Positions 51,557 through 58,874 of a stretch of 64,000 nt of DNA are shown piece by piece. Source of the DNA: JABJGO01 sp963921245 (GTDB lineage Bacteria > Pseudomonadota > Alphaproteobacteria > Rhodospirillales > Casp-alpha2); NCBI GenBank assembly GCA_963921245.4, contig CAWUEY030000001.1, positions 1,798,001-1,862,000 of the forward strand, in the 5' to 3' direction. The stretch's first letter is position 1. Each line of letters begins with the position of its first letter. A model generated the notes under the pieces. That model saw nothing but the letters and a program-made list of their open reading frames with translations, was not told where the DNA came from and searched no databases. The translations under genes and the position numbers were made by a program.

Positions 51557-53557
51557 ATGAGCTACAAGACGCAAACCACCTCGAACCCATCGGAAGTTAT
51601 CGTAGACCTGTCTCGCCATTGGCAGAAGCTCTCCCAGTACCATGACATCTCCGACGATCTGACGGACGAAGAAGAGCTTAAGCTCGTTGACTACTTGCGT
51701 GCTTGCGGTCAAATGTCCTACGACCGCATATCGCCGCGCCACACCGAATGGCAGAAAGCTGACGAAGCCCACGACGTATACGTCGATCCACACGCTACCA
51801 ATTTCCGTGAGAAGGCCGTCATCTCTGACACCCGCGCCGTTGCCGACACGGTCCTGACCTACCAGATGGCTGCACTCGCCGGGCGCAATCCGATGTTTCA
51901 ACTTGAGGGTCTGTCACGTCAGTCCAAGAAGCCAGCCCTCATCCTTGAGCGCCTACTTCATCAGCACATGCGCCGCACTGCTGGCGAAGCCAGAATTGCT
52001 CAAGTATTGCTCGACTCCATCCGTTATGGCTACGCTCCGACCAAGGTCGTTTGGGATGCGAACACCAGGACCAACCAGACCGTCAATTTCGATCCACGCC
52101 GCGCCTACACCGATCCCCGCGTCTGTTGGGGTGACTGGGAACGCATGCAGTTCATGATCTTCACGGACACGGTCTCGACTTCTGCTCTTCTCTCTTCCGG
52201 TCAGTACCCCAAGATCCGGAAGTATCCAGTGCTGCGCCAACCCAACACAAACACTCGCGACGGGTGGGACATTCACCGTTGGGCCAAGACTGCAGGCAAA
52301 GGCTTCAACATCAACCCGACAACTCCCACGCATTCCGAGTCTCAGTTCACGCTTGGAGCAGCTCGTATCATCGACGAAATGTGGGTCCGGTTTTCCGGGT
52401 TTGAGATAGGCCTCCCCGGCATCGAAAACATCTGGATGGTTCTGGCCTGTCTCGACGAATACGCCATCGTTCGCTTCCAGCTGAATCCAAACGGCAAGCA
52501 ATTTCCGACCGTCATCGGGGGCCTCTACTTCGACAGTCACAAGTCATACTCCCAATCCCTGTATGATCTGCTTCTCCCGATGCATGACATCGCCACTTGG
52601 CTCATGCGCTCAAGAATTGACAATGTTCAGGCAGCACTTAACAACCTCATCTTCGTTGACCCCACCCAAGTCAACATCGCAGACCTCATCGACCGAAACC
52701 CCTGGGGTGTTGTCCAGACCCTACCCGGCACCAATCCCGGTGATGGAGTATTCATTGCGGAAGTTCCGGACATCACACGCGGTCACTGGAATGATATTGC
52801 GGCCATGTCTGATCTCAAGCAGCGCGTGGCAGCTGCATCCGACGCTCAACAAGGAATGCCTACCTCAGACGGCATCCGTAGTGCGACTGAGATCCAGCGG
52901 CTTACTCAACTTGGATCCCAACGACTTGGTGTTATTGCCCGGATTGTGTCAGCAACTACGATCCGTCCGGCGGTCCGCATGCAAGTAGCTAATATCCAGG
53001 ACGCACTCTCCTATGAGGGTTCCATTCGCATGCCGTCCGAGACAACCCCCGGCGCACTCACAAATATGATAGAAGATGACTATCTCGACTTCGACGTCTC
53101 CATGCTTCAGGGCGATATCGATTACCTCGTGGTTGACGGCACCCTGCCCATCGAACCAACGCGCAACGCCAATACCTGGATGACTATCCTTGGCACCGTG
53201 CGTGAGAGCGGCCTCCAAATGGAATACAAGACCGGCAAGATGCTCGAAGAGGCCATTCGCTCCATGGGTGTCACTGACCTCGAGCAGTTCAAGATATCCC
53301 CGGAAGACGCGGCTGGCGGGCTAACGCCGTCCCAACAGATGTCCATGCTTGAAGCATCGCGTGGCGAAACCGAACAACATCAATCCCAATACATTGGATA
53401 CGCAGAGTATCTGGACAATGGTGAGCCGGTACTTTTGGCGACTAAATCCCGCCGTCAATACGCGGAGTTCCTCCACAATTACATGATGCCTGTCCCCGAC
53501 ATAGCGCGAGAGCTGATGGTGCCGATGACTGTCGTGAAGGAGTGGCTGAAAAAATGA
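51557..53557 (+). CDS. Phage portal protein
   Basis: 666 residues. The N-terminal REKAVISDTRAVADTVLTYQMAAL and RRTAGEARIAQVLLDSIRYGYAPTKVVWD lead to the portal core, with YSQSLYDLLLPMHDIATWLM and the helical SATEIQRLTQLGSQRLGVIAR. It resembles the head-tail connector/portal of podovirus-like phages. The next gene expected is a scaffold or major capsid protein, but after the stop there is only a repeat cluster. The start ATG 51557 has AGGA 6 bases upstream. Confidence 0.85.
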   Translation: MSYKTQTTSNPSEVIVDLSRHWQKLSQYHDISDDLTDEEELKLVDYLRACGQMSYDRISPRHTEWQKADEAHDVYVDPHATNFREKAVISDTRAVADTVLTYQMAALAGRNPMFQLEGLSRQSKKPALILERLLHQHMRRTAGEARIAQVLLDSIRYGYAPTKVVWDANTRTNQTVNFDPRRAYTDPRVCWGDWERMQFMIFTDTVSTSALLSSGQYPKIRKYPVLRQPNTNTRDGWDIHRWAKTAGKGFNINPTTPTHSESQFTLGAARIIDEMWVRFSGFEIGLPGIENIWMVLACLDEYAIVRFQLNPNGKQFPTVIGGLYFDSHKSYSQSLYDLLLPMHDIATWLMRSRIDNVQAALNNLIFVDPTQVNIADLIDRNPWGVVQTLPGTNPGDGVFIAEVPDITRGHWNDIAAMSDLKQRVAAASDAQQGMPTSDGIRSATEIQRLTQLGSQRLGVIARIVSATTIRPAVRMQVANIQDALSYEGSIRMPSETTPGALTNMIEDDYLDFDVSMLQGDIDYLVVDGTLPIEPTRNANTWMTILGTVRESGLQMEYKTGKMLEEAIRSMGVTDLEQFKISPEDAAGGLTPSQQMSMLEASRGETEQHQSQYIGYAEYLDNGEPVLLATKSRRQYAEFLHNYMMPVPDIARELMVPMTVVKEWLKK

Positions 53558-53560
53558 TCG

Positions 53561-53718
53561 CCCTATATAACGAACTAGTTCGACCTAGGTCACTATATCG
53601 ACCTAGGTCACTATATCGACCTAGGTCACTATATCGAACTAACAGTTACTGTGCTGAGAAAAAACCGCTAGGCGGTTTTTTCGTCATCAACTGGTTCGAC
53701 CTAGTTCGTTATATAGGG
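53561..53718. repeat. CTAG-rich palindromic repeat cluster with flanking 18-bp inverted repeat
   Basis: An 18-bp perfect inverted repeat (CCCTATATAACGAACTAG at 53561-53578, its complement at 53701-53718) encloses three exact 18-bp tandem repeats, TCGACCTAGGTCACTATA (53580-53633). Each holds the palindrome GACCTAGGTC. CGAACTAGTTCG at 53571-53582 is another 12-bp palindrome. A terminator lies between the tandem repeats and the right arm. Either a protein-binding array, a packaging or resolution site, or a mini-element. Confidence 0.85.
53659..53681. terminator. Rho-independent terminator after portal gene
   Basis: A6, CCGCTAGGCGG, T6: a short strong bidirectional terminator inside the repeat cluster. 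Confidence 0.8.
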
Positions 53719-53951
53719 GATTATTATTCCTATTCGATTTTGATTTCTCTCTGCAAGAACTATTTCGCATTTTCGGTAACATTTTGCGTTAATTATTTCT
53801 CTAACCTCTTGAAATACCTACATAGTCCCAATCTGGATCTGTTTGGCGATTATCCGCAAGAAGTTGCAGGAATGCCGGGCGGCCACCCCTCTTTTCGGGG
53901 GTGGCCTTGTGACGAACCCATCATCTCAATAGACAGAAAGGCCCCACTCAA

Positions 53952-54308
53952 ATGGCTATCATCAAACCCAGTGAGCAGCAGCTCGCCTGGCTTGATGAGG
54001 CTGTAGCGAAGGACATCCCTTACGCTGAAATGGCACGCCATATTGGTTGCTGTACTGACACCCTTAAACGAATTCTCCATCGACACAGTATCGTCAAGTT
54101 CCAGGGAGCCAAGTATCAATCCCGCAATGAGCTACAAGGCCCCCAGTGGACCCGCCCATGCATGCGCTGCAAGTCCACAGAGGAGCGCCCCAAGTGGCAG
54201 TTCTTCTGCTCCGTCTGTACAGAGGAGAATGAGAGCGACAGTCATAATTGGGACGGCGACACGACTCCACTTTCGTTGCGGAATAATCGTGGCGCCCGCG
54301 CTCAATGA
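53952..54308 (+). CDS. Small HTH and zinc-ribbon protein
   Basis: 118 residues. The N-terminal HTH resembles resolvase-type helices: LDEAVAKDIPYAEMARHIGC then DTLKRILHRHSIV. The C-terminal part has a CxxC pair (CMRCKSTEERP and CSVCTEEN), likely a zinc ribbon. It starts ATG 53952 and overlaps the next gene by ATGA. It may bind the repeat cluster just upstream, which is speculation from position. Confidence 0.7.
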   Translation: MAIIKPSEQQLAWLDEAVAKDIPYAEMARHIGCCTDTLKRILHRHSIVKFQGAKYQSRNELQGPQWTRPCMRCKSTEERPKWQFFCSVCTEENESDSHNWDGDTTPLSLRNNRGARAQ

Positions 54309-54457
54309 GACCGATATATGAAACCAGGAAGGGCCTCTTCTCTCAAGACCAAGTCGTTCAACACCGTGGCCGTCATGATCGGGACGACAAACACGGCGTC
54401 AACTCTGTAAGCCATATAGGTATGGAACGCTTCATAAAGGTCAGCCCCAAGCCATGA
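54305..54457 (+). CDS. 50-residue coupled gene
   Basis: ATG at 54305 overlaps the previous stop (ATGA), and its own TGA overlaps the nuclease ATG (ATGA). It reads 50 residues from MRPIYETRKGLFSQDQVVQH to ERFIKVSPKP. With overlaps at both ends and an exact frame, it is very likely a real gene. The function is unknown; it is basic with several histidines. Confidence 0.65.
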   Translation: MRPIYETRKGLFSQDQVVQHRGRHDRDDKHGVNSVSHIGMERFIKVSPKP

Positions 54458-54930
54458 GTGATGCCGCCAAAAACCCCCGCCGCCACAAGAAGAAAGGTGA
54501 CAAGTATGAGCGCGAGCTTGCCAGGTATATGTCTCAGCATTTGTTTGGTTGCGATGACAGGATCCAGCGAACGCCACTCTCAGGTGGCGGATCCTCTATG
54601 GGAGGTGGTGGGTCCGCTGATCTCAACGGAACACCAGCACTCTGGGTTGAGGCCAAGCGCACTGAAAGGTTTGAACTCAACAAGAGCCTCGCTCAGGCGG
54701 AAGCCGGTGCGTCCGCACGGCAGTCTACCGACATGCCAGTCGTCATCAACCGTCGCAATCAAATGGCGACCGGCGAGAGTGTCACGGTACTTCGCCTCGA
54801 TAATTTCCTGAAGATATACGCTGGTTACTTGCGCTCGAAGGGGTACCAGATCAATGGTCCGGGCAACAGTCATGACGAAGCCGCCATCTTCGGACCCATG
54901 GATGAAGATGATTTTTCACTCTTTAAGTGA
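54454..54930 (+). CDS. PDDEXK-type nuclease (Holliday-junction resolvase-like)
   Basis: 158 residues. HKKKGDKYERELARYMSQHL, RTPLSGGGSSMGGGGSADLNG and ALWVEAKRTERFELNKSL follow the PDDEXK layout, with E in helix 1, D in ADLNG and E-x-K in VEAKR. It resembles phage resolvases and packaging-associated endonucleases that process branched DNA before packaging. It is the last of three coupled genes. Confidence 0.8.
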   Translation: MSDAAKNPRRHKKKGDKYERELARYMSQHLFGCDDRIQRTPLSGGGSSMGGGGSADLNGTPALWVEAKRTERFELNKSLAQAEAGASARQSTDMPVVINRRNQMATGESVTVLRLDNFLKIYAGYLRSKGYQINGPGNSHDEAAIFGPMDEDDFSLFK

Positions 54931-55148
54931 TGCCGTCTAACTTCAAATCAGGGCCACACCCCCTCATGCCCAGGGCGCTCACATCCCTTCGTTACCATCG
55001 TGTCAAAAAGGGTGCCGAGTGGACTGTTACAGTAGATAGTTCGCCCTCAGGAGCCGCAGAAAGCCCGCTCAGAGCGTTTTTTGGCGGTTTGGTATGTTGG
55101 AGTGCCGCGTTAGCTGCTCGCGCCGATAGCAAGATGCACCCCTGTTGA
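54930..55148 (+). CDS. Doubtful small gene after the nuclease
   Basis: 72 residues starting at ATG 54930, which shares a base with the nuclease stop. MPSNFKSGPHPLMPRALTSL and then hydrophobic FFGGLVCWSAALAARADSKM. It lies against the antitoxin gene on the other strand and its composition is unconvincing. Only the stop-start overlap supports it. Confidence 0.25.
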   Translation: MPSNFKSGPHPLMPRALTSLRYHRVKKGAEWTVTVDSSPSGAAESPLRAFFGGLVCWSAALAARADSKMHPC

Positions 55149-55427
55149 TTTCTGCAGGTGACTGATAACAGAAAAGAGGTTATCGGCGCGCGGGTTTCCC
55201 TTGGCGCTAAACATGCGCATAAGGCTTTTAGAGGGCTTGCCGATCTCTTCTGCCAATTTCTCAAAGCCAACCGTTGCATTGATATAATTGCGCAGGACGG
55301 CTTTGCCCGTATCAACATCGCCTTCAAGCAATAGCTCTACGGCTTCAACAAGCAGGGCTTTCCTGAAAGCGGGGTCTCTGTCTGCCCGTGCTTTGATGGT
55401 TTCCTTAGAATTTCGTGTGAGTGTCAT
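55110..55427 (-). CDS. HigA-type antitoxin (addiction module antidote)
   Basis: 105 residues from ATG 55427. The frame reads FRKALLVEAVELLLEGDVDTG, KAVLRNYINATVGFEKLAEE and GKPSKSLMRMFSAKGNPRAD with an HTH (KLAEEIGKPSKSLMRMFS), the addiction-module antidote family. It follows the toxin gene by two bases. Confidence 0.82.
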   Translation of the reverse strand: MTLTRNSKETIKARADRDPAFRKALLVEAVELLLEGDVDTGKAVLRNYINATVGFEKLAEEIGKPSKSLMRMFSAKGNPRADNLFSVISHLQKSTGVHLAIGASS

Positions 55428-55429
55428 AG

Positions 55430-55762
55430 CTAGCTTCCCCTTTTGCGTTCCTTGTATTCCTGCCATCTGTGTTTTGCCGCCTCGATATCCTTCTGCTGGC
55501 GGCGTTTGGTACCACCACCCAAAAGAATAACCAACGTATCGCTGTCCTTTCCGAAATAAATTCGGATGCCAGCTCCAAAGTGAATGCGATACTCCAGAAC
55601 ACCGTCACCAATGCCTTTGATGTTCGATGTGTTGCCCATTTCGACACGGGTCAAGGCAGTAGACACCTTTGCGGCGGTTTGGCTGTCGAGGCCGTCGAAC
55701 CAATCTGTAAACGGGCTATTTCCGTTCGTGTCGATATATTCTTTTACAACCTTCACACTCAT
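55430..55762 (-). CDS. RelE/ParE (Gp49-like) toxin
   Basis: 110 residues: PFTDWFDGLDSQTAAKVSTAL then GVLEYRIHFGAGIRIYFGKD and VILLGGGTKRRQQKDIEAA with a lysine-rich C-terminus, the phage-derived Gp49-like HigB family. Ends with KHRWQEYKERK. First gene of a pair with the HigA-type antitoxin. Confidence 0.85.
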   Translation of the reverse strand: MSVKVVKEYIDTNGNSPFTDWFDGLDSQTAAKVSTALTRVEMGNTSNIKGIGDGVLEYRIHFGAGIRIYFGKDSDTLVILLGGGTKRRQQKDIEAAKHRWQEYKERKRGS

Positions 55763-55864
55763 ATGGTAACATATAAGTTACCTTTAAACAAGCATTCTCT
55801 TGCCACTATGTCAGAGCTTTTCGTGGCAGGACACTGAGCTTGGAAAAAACCATTTCGATCACTG

Positions 55865-55899
55865 ACCTCTCGGTGAATGCTTTGCATTCACCGAGAGGT
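55865..55899. repeat. Perfect 35-bp palindrome (16-bp stems)
   Basis: ACCTCTCGGTGAATGC, TTT, GCATTCACCGAGAGGT. Related to the tandem repeats at 31402-31479 outside the element. It lies in the gap between the toxin and the small operon. Confidence 0.75.
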
Positions 55900-56038
55900 G
55901 GGATTGCAATCAGGGGGATAGAATGGCTGATAGAGCATGCGCGCCGGGGTAGAGCACGTTAGCACTAACAGACATTACCTGGATCTTTGCCAGCCCGCAC
56001 GGCATACGGTAGCCGCCGCGCCAGTCATTGCTCTGTTA

Positions 56039-56320
56039 TCAGTTCAACTTCTCTTTTGGTGTCGCCATTGCTTGACGCACGTCCTGATAGGCTTGCGTCT
56101 CTTTTGTCTGGAGATACGACATCTCCAGACTGGCAATGATCATTGACATGGTTTGATCGGGGTCCTCACTGACCGCCGCAATGCTGATCAGGAGCTTGAC
56201 CAATCCGCCAACCACGATGTTGGCAGGTGTCTCGGGGGGTTCTTCAATCACTCCTGCGAAACGCTCGCCCATCTCATTAATCGCGTCCGCTTCTGAACGG
56301 TTCGGTTTACGAATGTCCAT
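56039..56320 (-). CDS. Hypothetical protein (93 residues), last of the attR operon
   Basis: 93 residues from ATG 56320: MDIRKPNRSEADAINEMGER, then ANIVVGGLVKLLISIAAVSE (a hydrophobic helix, too short and polar for a sure membrane segment) and MSMIIASLEMSYLQTKETQA. It overlaps the HTH gene by 14 bp. Unrecognised. Confidence 0.6.
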   Translation of the reverse strand: MDIRKPNRSEADAINEMGERFAGVIEEPPETPANIVVGGLVKLLISIAAVSEDPDQTMSMIIASLEMSYLQTKETQAYQDVRQAMATPKEKLN

Positions 56321-56564
56321 TGGATTTCTTCTCCACGATTGCGAGGTCCAAGCCAACAGCATTCAGCAACGCCCTTGTGGTTGAAATATTGGGTTCACGC
56401 CCCCGTCGATATCCACCCATGCAGCGTATGCTTATGCCAGCTGTGGTAGCAGCGTTGGCGTCAGTGATGTCGGCTTGCTCCAACTCCCTAAATAAAGAAG
56501 CCATTGCTGGATCGAGCCCTGTTGTAATAGTTGTCCGCGGGCGGCCCCGGCGACGTGTCGTCAT
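56307..56564 (-). CDS. Small HTH (XRE-like) regulator
   Basis: 85 residues with an arginine-rich start (MTTRRRGRPRTTITTGLDPA) and an HTH: ELEQADITDANAATTAGISI, then CMGGYRRGREPNISTTRALL. A likely Cro-type repressor of the element. ATG 56564 follows AACCAACCAATCACAT, the shared leader, and overlaps the previous stop (ATGA). Confidence 0.72.
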   Translation of the reverse strand: MTTRRRGRPRTTITTGLDPAMASLFRELEQADITDANAATTAGISIRCMGGYRRGREPNISTTRALLNAVGLDLAIVEKKSNGHS

Positions 56565-56785
56565 ATGTGATTGGTTGGTTTCTGGTTCTCAATAAAGTCG
56601 ATCAGCGGTGCTGGTTCGGGTCTGCCACTGCTCTTGTAGACAGGGCAGTCGGCCCCGTCATGTGCTGAGACTTTTATCATTTGGACCACGTGTCCCCTGG
56701 GGCTCTTCTTCGGTTCCCACATACAGAGGCCATACTGGTCATCTGCGTGGGTGTGGTCGTAAAATTTGCAGGTTAAGCAGGGCAT
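56561..56785 (-). CDS. Small cysteine-containing protein (74 residues)
   Basis: 74 residues with MPCLTCKFYDHTHADDQYGL and CMWEPKK, then DCPVYKS: four cysteines suggesting a metal-binding site. GAGGAG is 8 bases before the ATG 56785. Coupled to the HTH gene. Unknown role. Confidence 0.6.
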   Translation of the reverse strand: MPCLTCKFYDHTHADDQYGLCMWEPKKSPRGHVVQMIKVSAHDGADCPVYKSSGRPEPAPLIDFIENQKPTNHI

Positions 56786-56943
56786 AAACGTGTCTCCTCA
56801 GTCTGCTGGATGACGTCAATCTCGTCAATGATGTTCTCTTTTCGCTCGTCAGCCATGGCCTTGTCCCTGCCAGTTGCTTCGGTGCAGGCTTCCTTGAGAT
56901 AGGGACACCGGGCACAGCGTTGAAGTAGGTCGATGTACAGCAT
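56773..56943 (-). CDS. 56-residue cysteine-rich small protein
   Basis: ATG 56943 with GGAG 8 bases upstream; MLYIDLLQRCARCPYLKEAC gives CxxCx6C, then a helical acidic part and a final CPA. The end overlaps the next start by 13 bp. First gene of the attR-side operon. Too short for standard ORF calling, likely metal-binding. Confidence 0.6.
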   Translation of the reverse strand: MLYIDLLQRCARCPYLKEACTEATGRDKAMADERKENIIDEIDVIQQTEETRLCPA

Positions 56944-56998
56944 GGATATCACTCCGTTGTTTGAGATGTGTCATGTCGCTCAAATGACATAACTTTAG

Positions 56999-57027
56999 AT
57001 ATATAAATGCACTTTTTCGCGTGTCAA
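56999..57027 (-). promoter_or_regulatory. Promoter of the attR-side operon
   Basis: On the minus strand TTGACA (57027-57022), about 17-18 bases, then TATATA (near 57004-56999). Good match. A TGTCAT/ATGACA inverted repeat near 56970-56990, between promoter and start, could be the operator. Confidence 0.6.
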
Positions 57028-57090
57028 TAAAGGGTTAAAACAAGGGTAAGACGTGTGATAGTTATCTCTTGGGGGTCTTAAAGTTATGTA

Positions 57091-57189
57091 TTACATATCT
57101 CGCTAAAACACAAAAAAAACCGCAGAAATCTGCGGTTTTTTCGTAATTAAACATATCTTTGGATATGACCCTGGCGACCCCAACGGGGT
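57091..57189. repeat. attR, 99-bp direct repeat at the tRNA-Glu 3' end
   Basis: Twin of 33285-33383 with one mismatch. It covers the last 18 bases of tRNA-Glu and the adjoining terminator, and is the right end of the element. Confidence 0.9.
57112..57141. terminator. tRNA-Glu terminator
   Basis: A8, CCGCAG-AAAT-CTGCGG, T6. On the minus strand it lies about 30 bases after the tRNA and has a U8 tail, an ordinary tRNA terminator. Confidence 0.85.
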
Positions 57190-57247
57190 TCGAACCCGTG
57201 TTTCCGGCGTGAAAGGCCAGCGTCCTAGGCCACTAGACGATGGGGCC
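57172..57247 (-). tRNA. tRNA-Glu (anticodon UUC)
   Basis: 76 bases with a complete cloverleaf: acceptor GGCCCCA at the 5' end pairing with TGGGGTC, D-arm CGTCTAGTGGCCTAGGACG, anticodon arm GGC-CTTTCAC-GCC with TTC, T-arm with GGGTTCGAACCC, and CCA encoded. It is the integration target of the element; the right att repeat restores its 3' end. Confidence 0.98.
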
Positions 57248-57266
57248 GTCTCGTTGCTGCGCACTT

Positions 57267-57293
57267 CCTATAGACACTCTGCGGGAAAATCAA
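57267..57293 (-). promoter_or_regulatory. tRNA-Glu promoter
   Basis: On the minus strand TTGATT (57293-57288) and TATAGG (57272-57267), 15 bases apart. 20 bases upstream of the tRNA. Confidence 0.5.
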
Positions 57294-57323
57294 GCCCTGT
57301 ATTCGAGCAAAATGTCATTTCGC

Positions 57324-58319
57324 TCAATTATGATAGTCGATCACCCGTTCCACTTCCTTTGACGAACCGATGATCACCGGCACGCGCTGGTGCAAATGGG
57401 CAGGTTGCATGTCGAGAATCCGCGCCCGACCCGTGGATGCCATGCCGCCCGCCTCTTCCATGATCATGGACATGGGGTTGGCCTCATAGAGCAACCGGAG
57501 CCGTCCGCCCTTGTCGCGGGTTTTTTCGTCAATGGGATAGAGAAAAATACCGCTCCGACTGAGACAACGGTGCACGTCCGCCACCATGGCACCAACCCAG
57601 CGCATGTTGAAGTTGTTGCCGCGCGGCCCGTCCTTGCCCGCCAGGCATTCGGCCACGTAGCGCTGCACGGGCGCTTCCCAGAAACGCTGATTGGAAGCGT
57701 TGATGGCGAATTCCGCGGTGTGTTTGGGGATCTGCATGTTGACGCCGGTCTGGATGAAAACACCGGAATCCGGGTCCAGGGTGAACTTGTTCACGCCGTG
57801 ACCGACGGTGACGACCATTTCCGTGGATGTACCATAGAGCACATATCCCGCTGCCAGTTGCCGGTTGCCGGGCTGGAGGAATTCCTCATTGGCGCCCTGT
57901 CCGCCCTCGGGCAGCGCGAGGGCGGAAAAAATGGTGCCGGTGGGTCCATTGACCGCGATGTTGGATGAGCCGTCGAGCGGATCAAACACCAGCAGATAGG
58001 GCGCGCGTTCCCGCGTCGTCGAATAGATGTGGGAATCGTCCATTTCCTCGGACGCTACGGCAACGGCATGGCCGCCCCGGTCAATGGTTTCGATGAGTAT
58101 TTCGTTGGCCCGTACATCTAGCTCTTTTTGCGCCTCGTCCTGAATGTTGGTACCGACTTCAGCCCCGAGGTTGCCGGCCAGCGCACCATGGCGGACCAGC
58201 CGGGAAATTTGGCCCGAGGCTTCGGCAATATCGTCGATCAGATCCAACAGCCCTGTTTGCAGACCAGCTCGGCCCGCTTCCGCATCCATATGTTCGCGCA
58301 GTGTCATGCCGTCGTGCAT
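57324..58319 (-). CDS. fbp: Class 1 fructose-1,6-bisphosphatase
   Basis: Gluconeogenic and possibly Calvin-cycle enzyme: F1,6BP to F6P. Landmarks are YLLVFDPLDGSSNIAVNGP (metal-binding DPLDGSSN), EMDDSHIY, the sugar-phosphate region MQIPKHTAEFAINASNQRFW and GAMVADVHRCLSRSGIFLYP, ending near EEAGGMASTG. I start at ATG 58319 (MHDGMTLREHMDAEAG), which has GGGGAG ten bases upstream; a frame to 58421 would add 34 residues unlike the family. That gives 331 residues, normal. Confidence 0.95.
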   Translation of the reverse strand: MHDGMTLREHMDAEAGRAGLQTGLLDLIDDIAEASGQISRLVRHGALAGNLGAEVGTNIQDEAQKELDVRANEILIETIDRGGHAVAVASEEMDDSHIYSTTRERAPYLLVFDPLDGSSNIAVNGPTGTIFSALALPEGGQGANEEFLQPGNRQLAAGYVLYGTSTEMVVTVGHGVNKFTLDPDSGVFIQTGVNMQIPKHTAEFAINASNQRFWEAPVQRYVAECLAGKDGPRGNNFNMRWVGAMVADVHRCLSRSGIFLYPIDEKTRDKGGRLRLLYEANPMSMIMEEAGGMASTGRARILDMQPAHLHQRVPVIIGSSKEVERVIDYHN

Positions 58320-58505
58320 GAGGTTTGAACTCCCCGATTGTTCACCTGTCCAGCCCCATTGCGATAGCACACTTCCTCTGTGGCCTCTAGCCGGCAATGA
58401 GAACCTTCGGTCTATTTTCACACGGTTTTGACGCGGCCATTTGAATTCGCGATTGAATGGACTACATTAGGGCTGTAGACACTTCGCATGTAGGAGAGCC
58501 AGATT

Positions 58506-58862
58506 ATGCCAGATGGCGCGACACCGACCGAAACGGGTATCATCATTTCCGACAGCGCCGCGCGACGGATTTCTGCCCTTATCGAACAGGAAGCCCAAGG
58601 GCGCGATCTGAAATTCCGGGTCACGGTGTCCGGTGGCGGGTGTTCCGGTTTTCAGTACGGGTTTGATTTCGACGAGACCATCGCCGATGACGATGTGATC
58701 TTTGAGCACGGTTCGGTCAAGGTTCTGGTAGACGAGATTTCGCTTCAGTTTCTGGGCGGTGCCGTGCTTGATTACAAGGAGGAACTCATCGGTTCCTACT
58801 TCGCCCTCGAAAACCCCAACGCATCTTCCACCTGTGGGTGCGGCACATCATTTTCCATCTAA
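58506..58862 (+). CDS. erpA: Iron-sulfur cluster insertion protein ErpA (IscA/SufA family)
   Basis: 118 residues of the A-type Fe-S carrier family. SGGGCSGFQYGFDF holds the first Cys and the C-terminus NASSTCGCGTSFSI the CxC. RRISALIEQEAQGRDLKFRV is the N-terminal part. It passes Fe-S clusters to target enzymes. It is divergent from fbp and 12 bp before xth, a normal alphaproteobacterial order. Confidence 0.95.
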   Translation: MPDGATPTETGIIISDSAARRISALIEQEAQGRDLKFRVTVSGGGCSGFQYGFDFDETIADDDVIFEHGSVKVLVDEISLQFLGGAVLDYKEELIGSYFALENPNASSTCGCGTSFSI

Positions 58863-58874
58863 CGGAAACGGTCG

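Larger units (their letters stand above)
53558..53951. other. Non-coding region after the portal gene
   Basis: 394 bases. The first 160 hold the repeat cluster and terminator (listed separately). The rest (53720-53951) is AT-rich, with a small hairpin CGGGCGGCCACCCC/GGGGTGGCC around 53876-53906. No gene. The capsid genes expected here are absent. Confidence 0.6.
33285..57189. mobile_element. Integrated phage-related element in tRNA-Glu (about 23.8 kb)
   Basis: The two 99-bp direct repeats at 33285-33383 and 57091-57189 differ at one base, and the right one overlaps the 3' end of tRNA-Glu(UUC). Between them are a tyrosine integrase, TerL, a portal protein, two or more toxin-antitoxin pairs, a methyltransferase with DUF262-HNH, and many phage-type small genes. 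Capsid, tail, protease, holin and endolysin genes are absent. Such a content fits a phage satellite or a reduced prophage. The integrase is 5.1 kb inside the left end, not adjacent to either att site, so the left 5 kb may be later cargo. Confidence 0.9.

Noticed and set aside
53580..53633. Three 18-bp repeats as a CRISPR array
   Set aside because: Copies are directly adjacent with no spacers.
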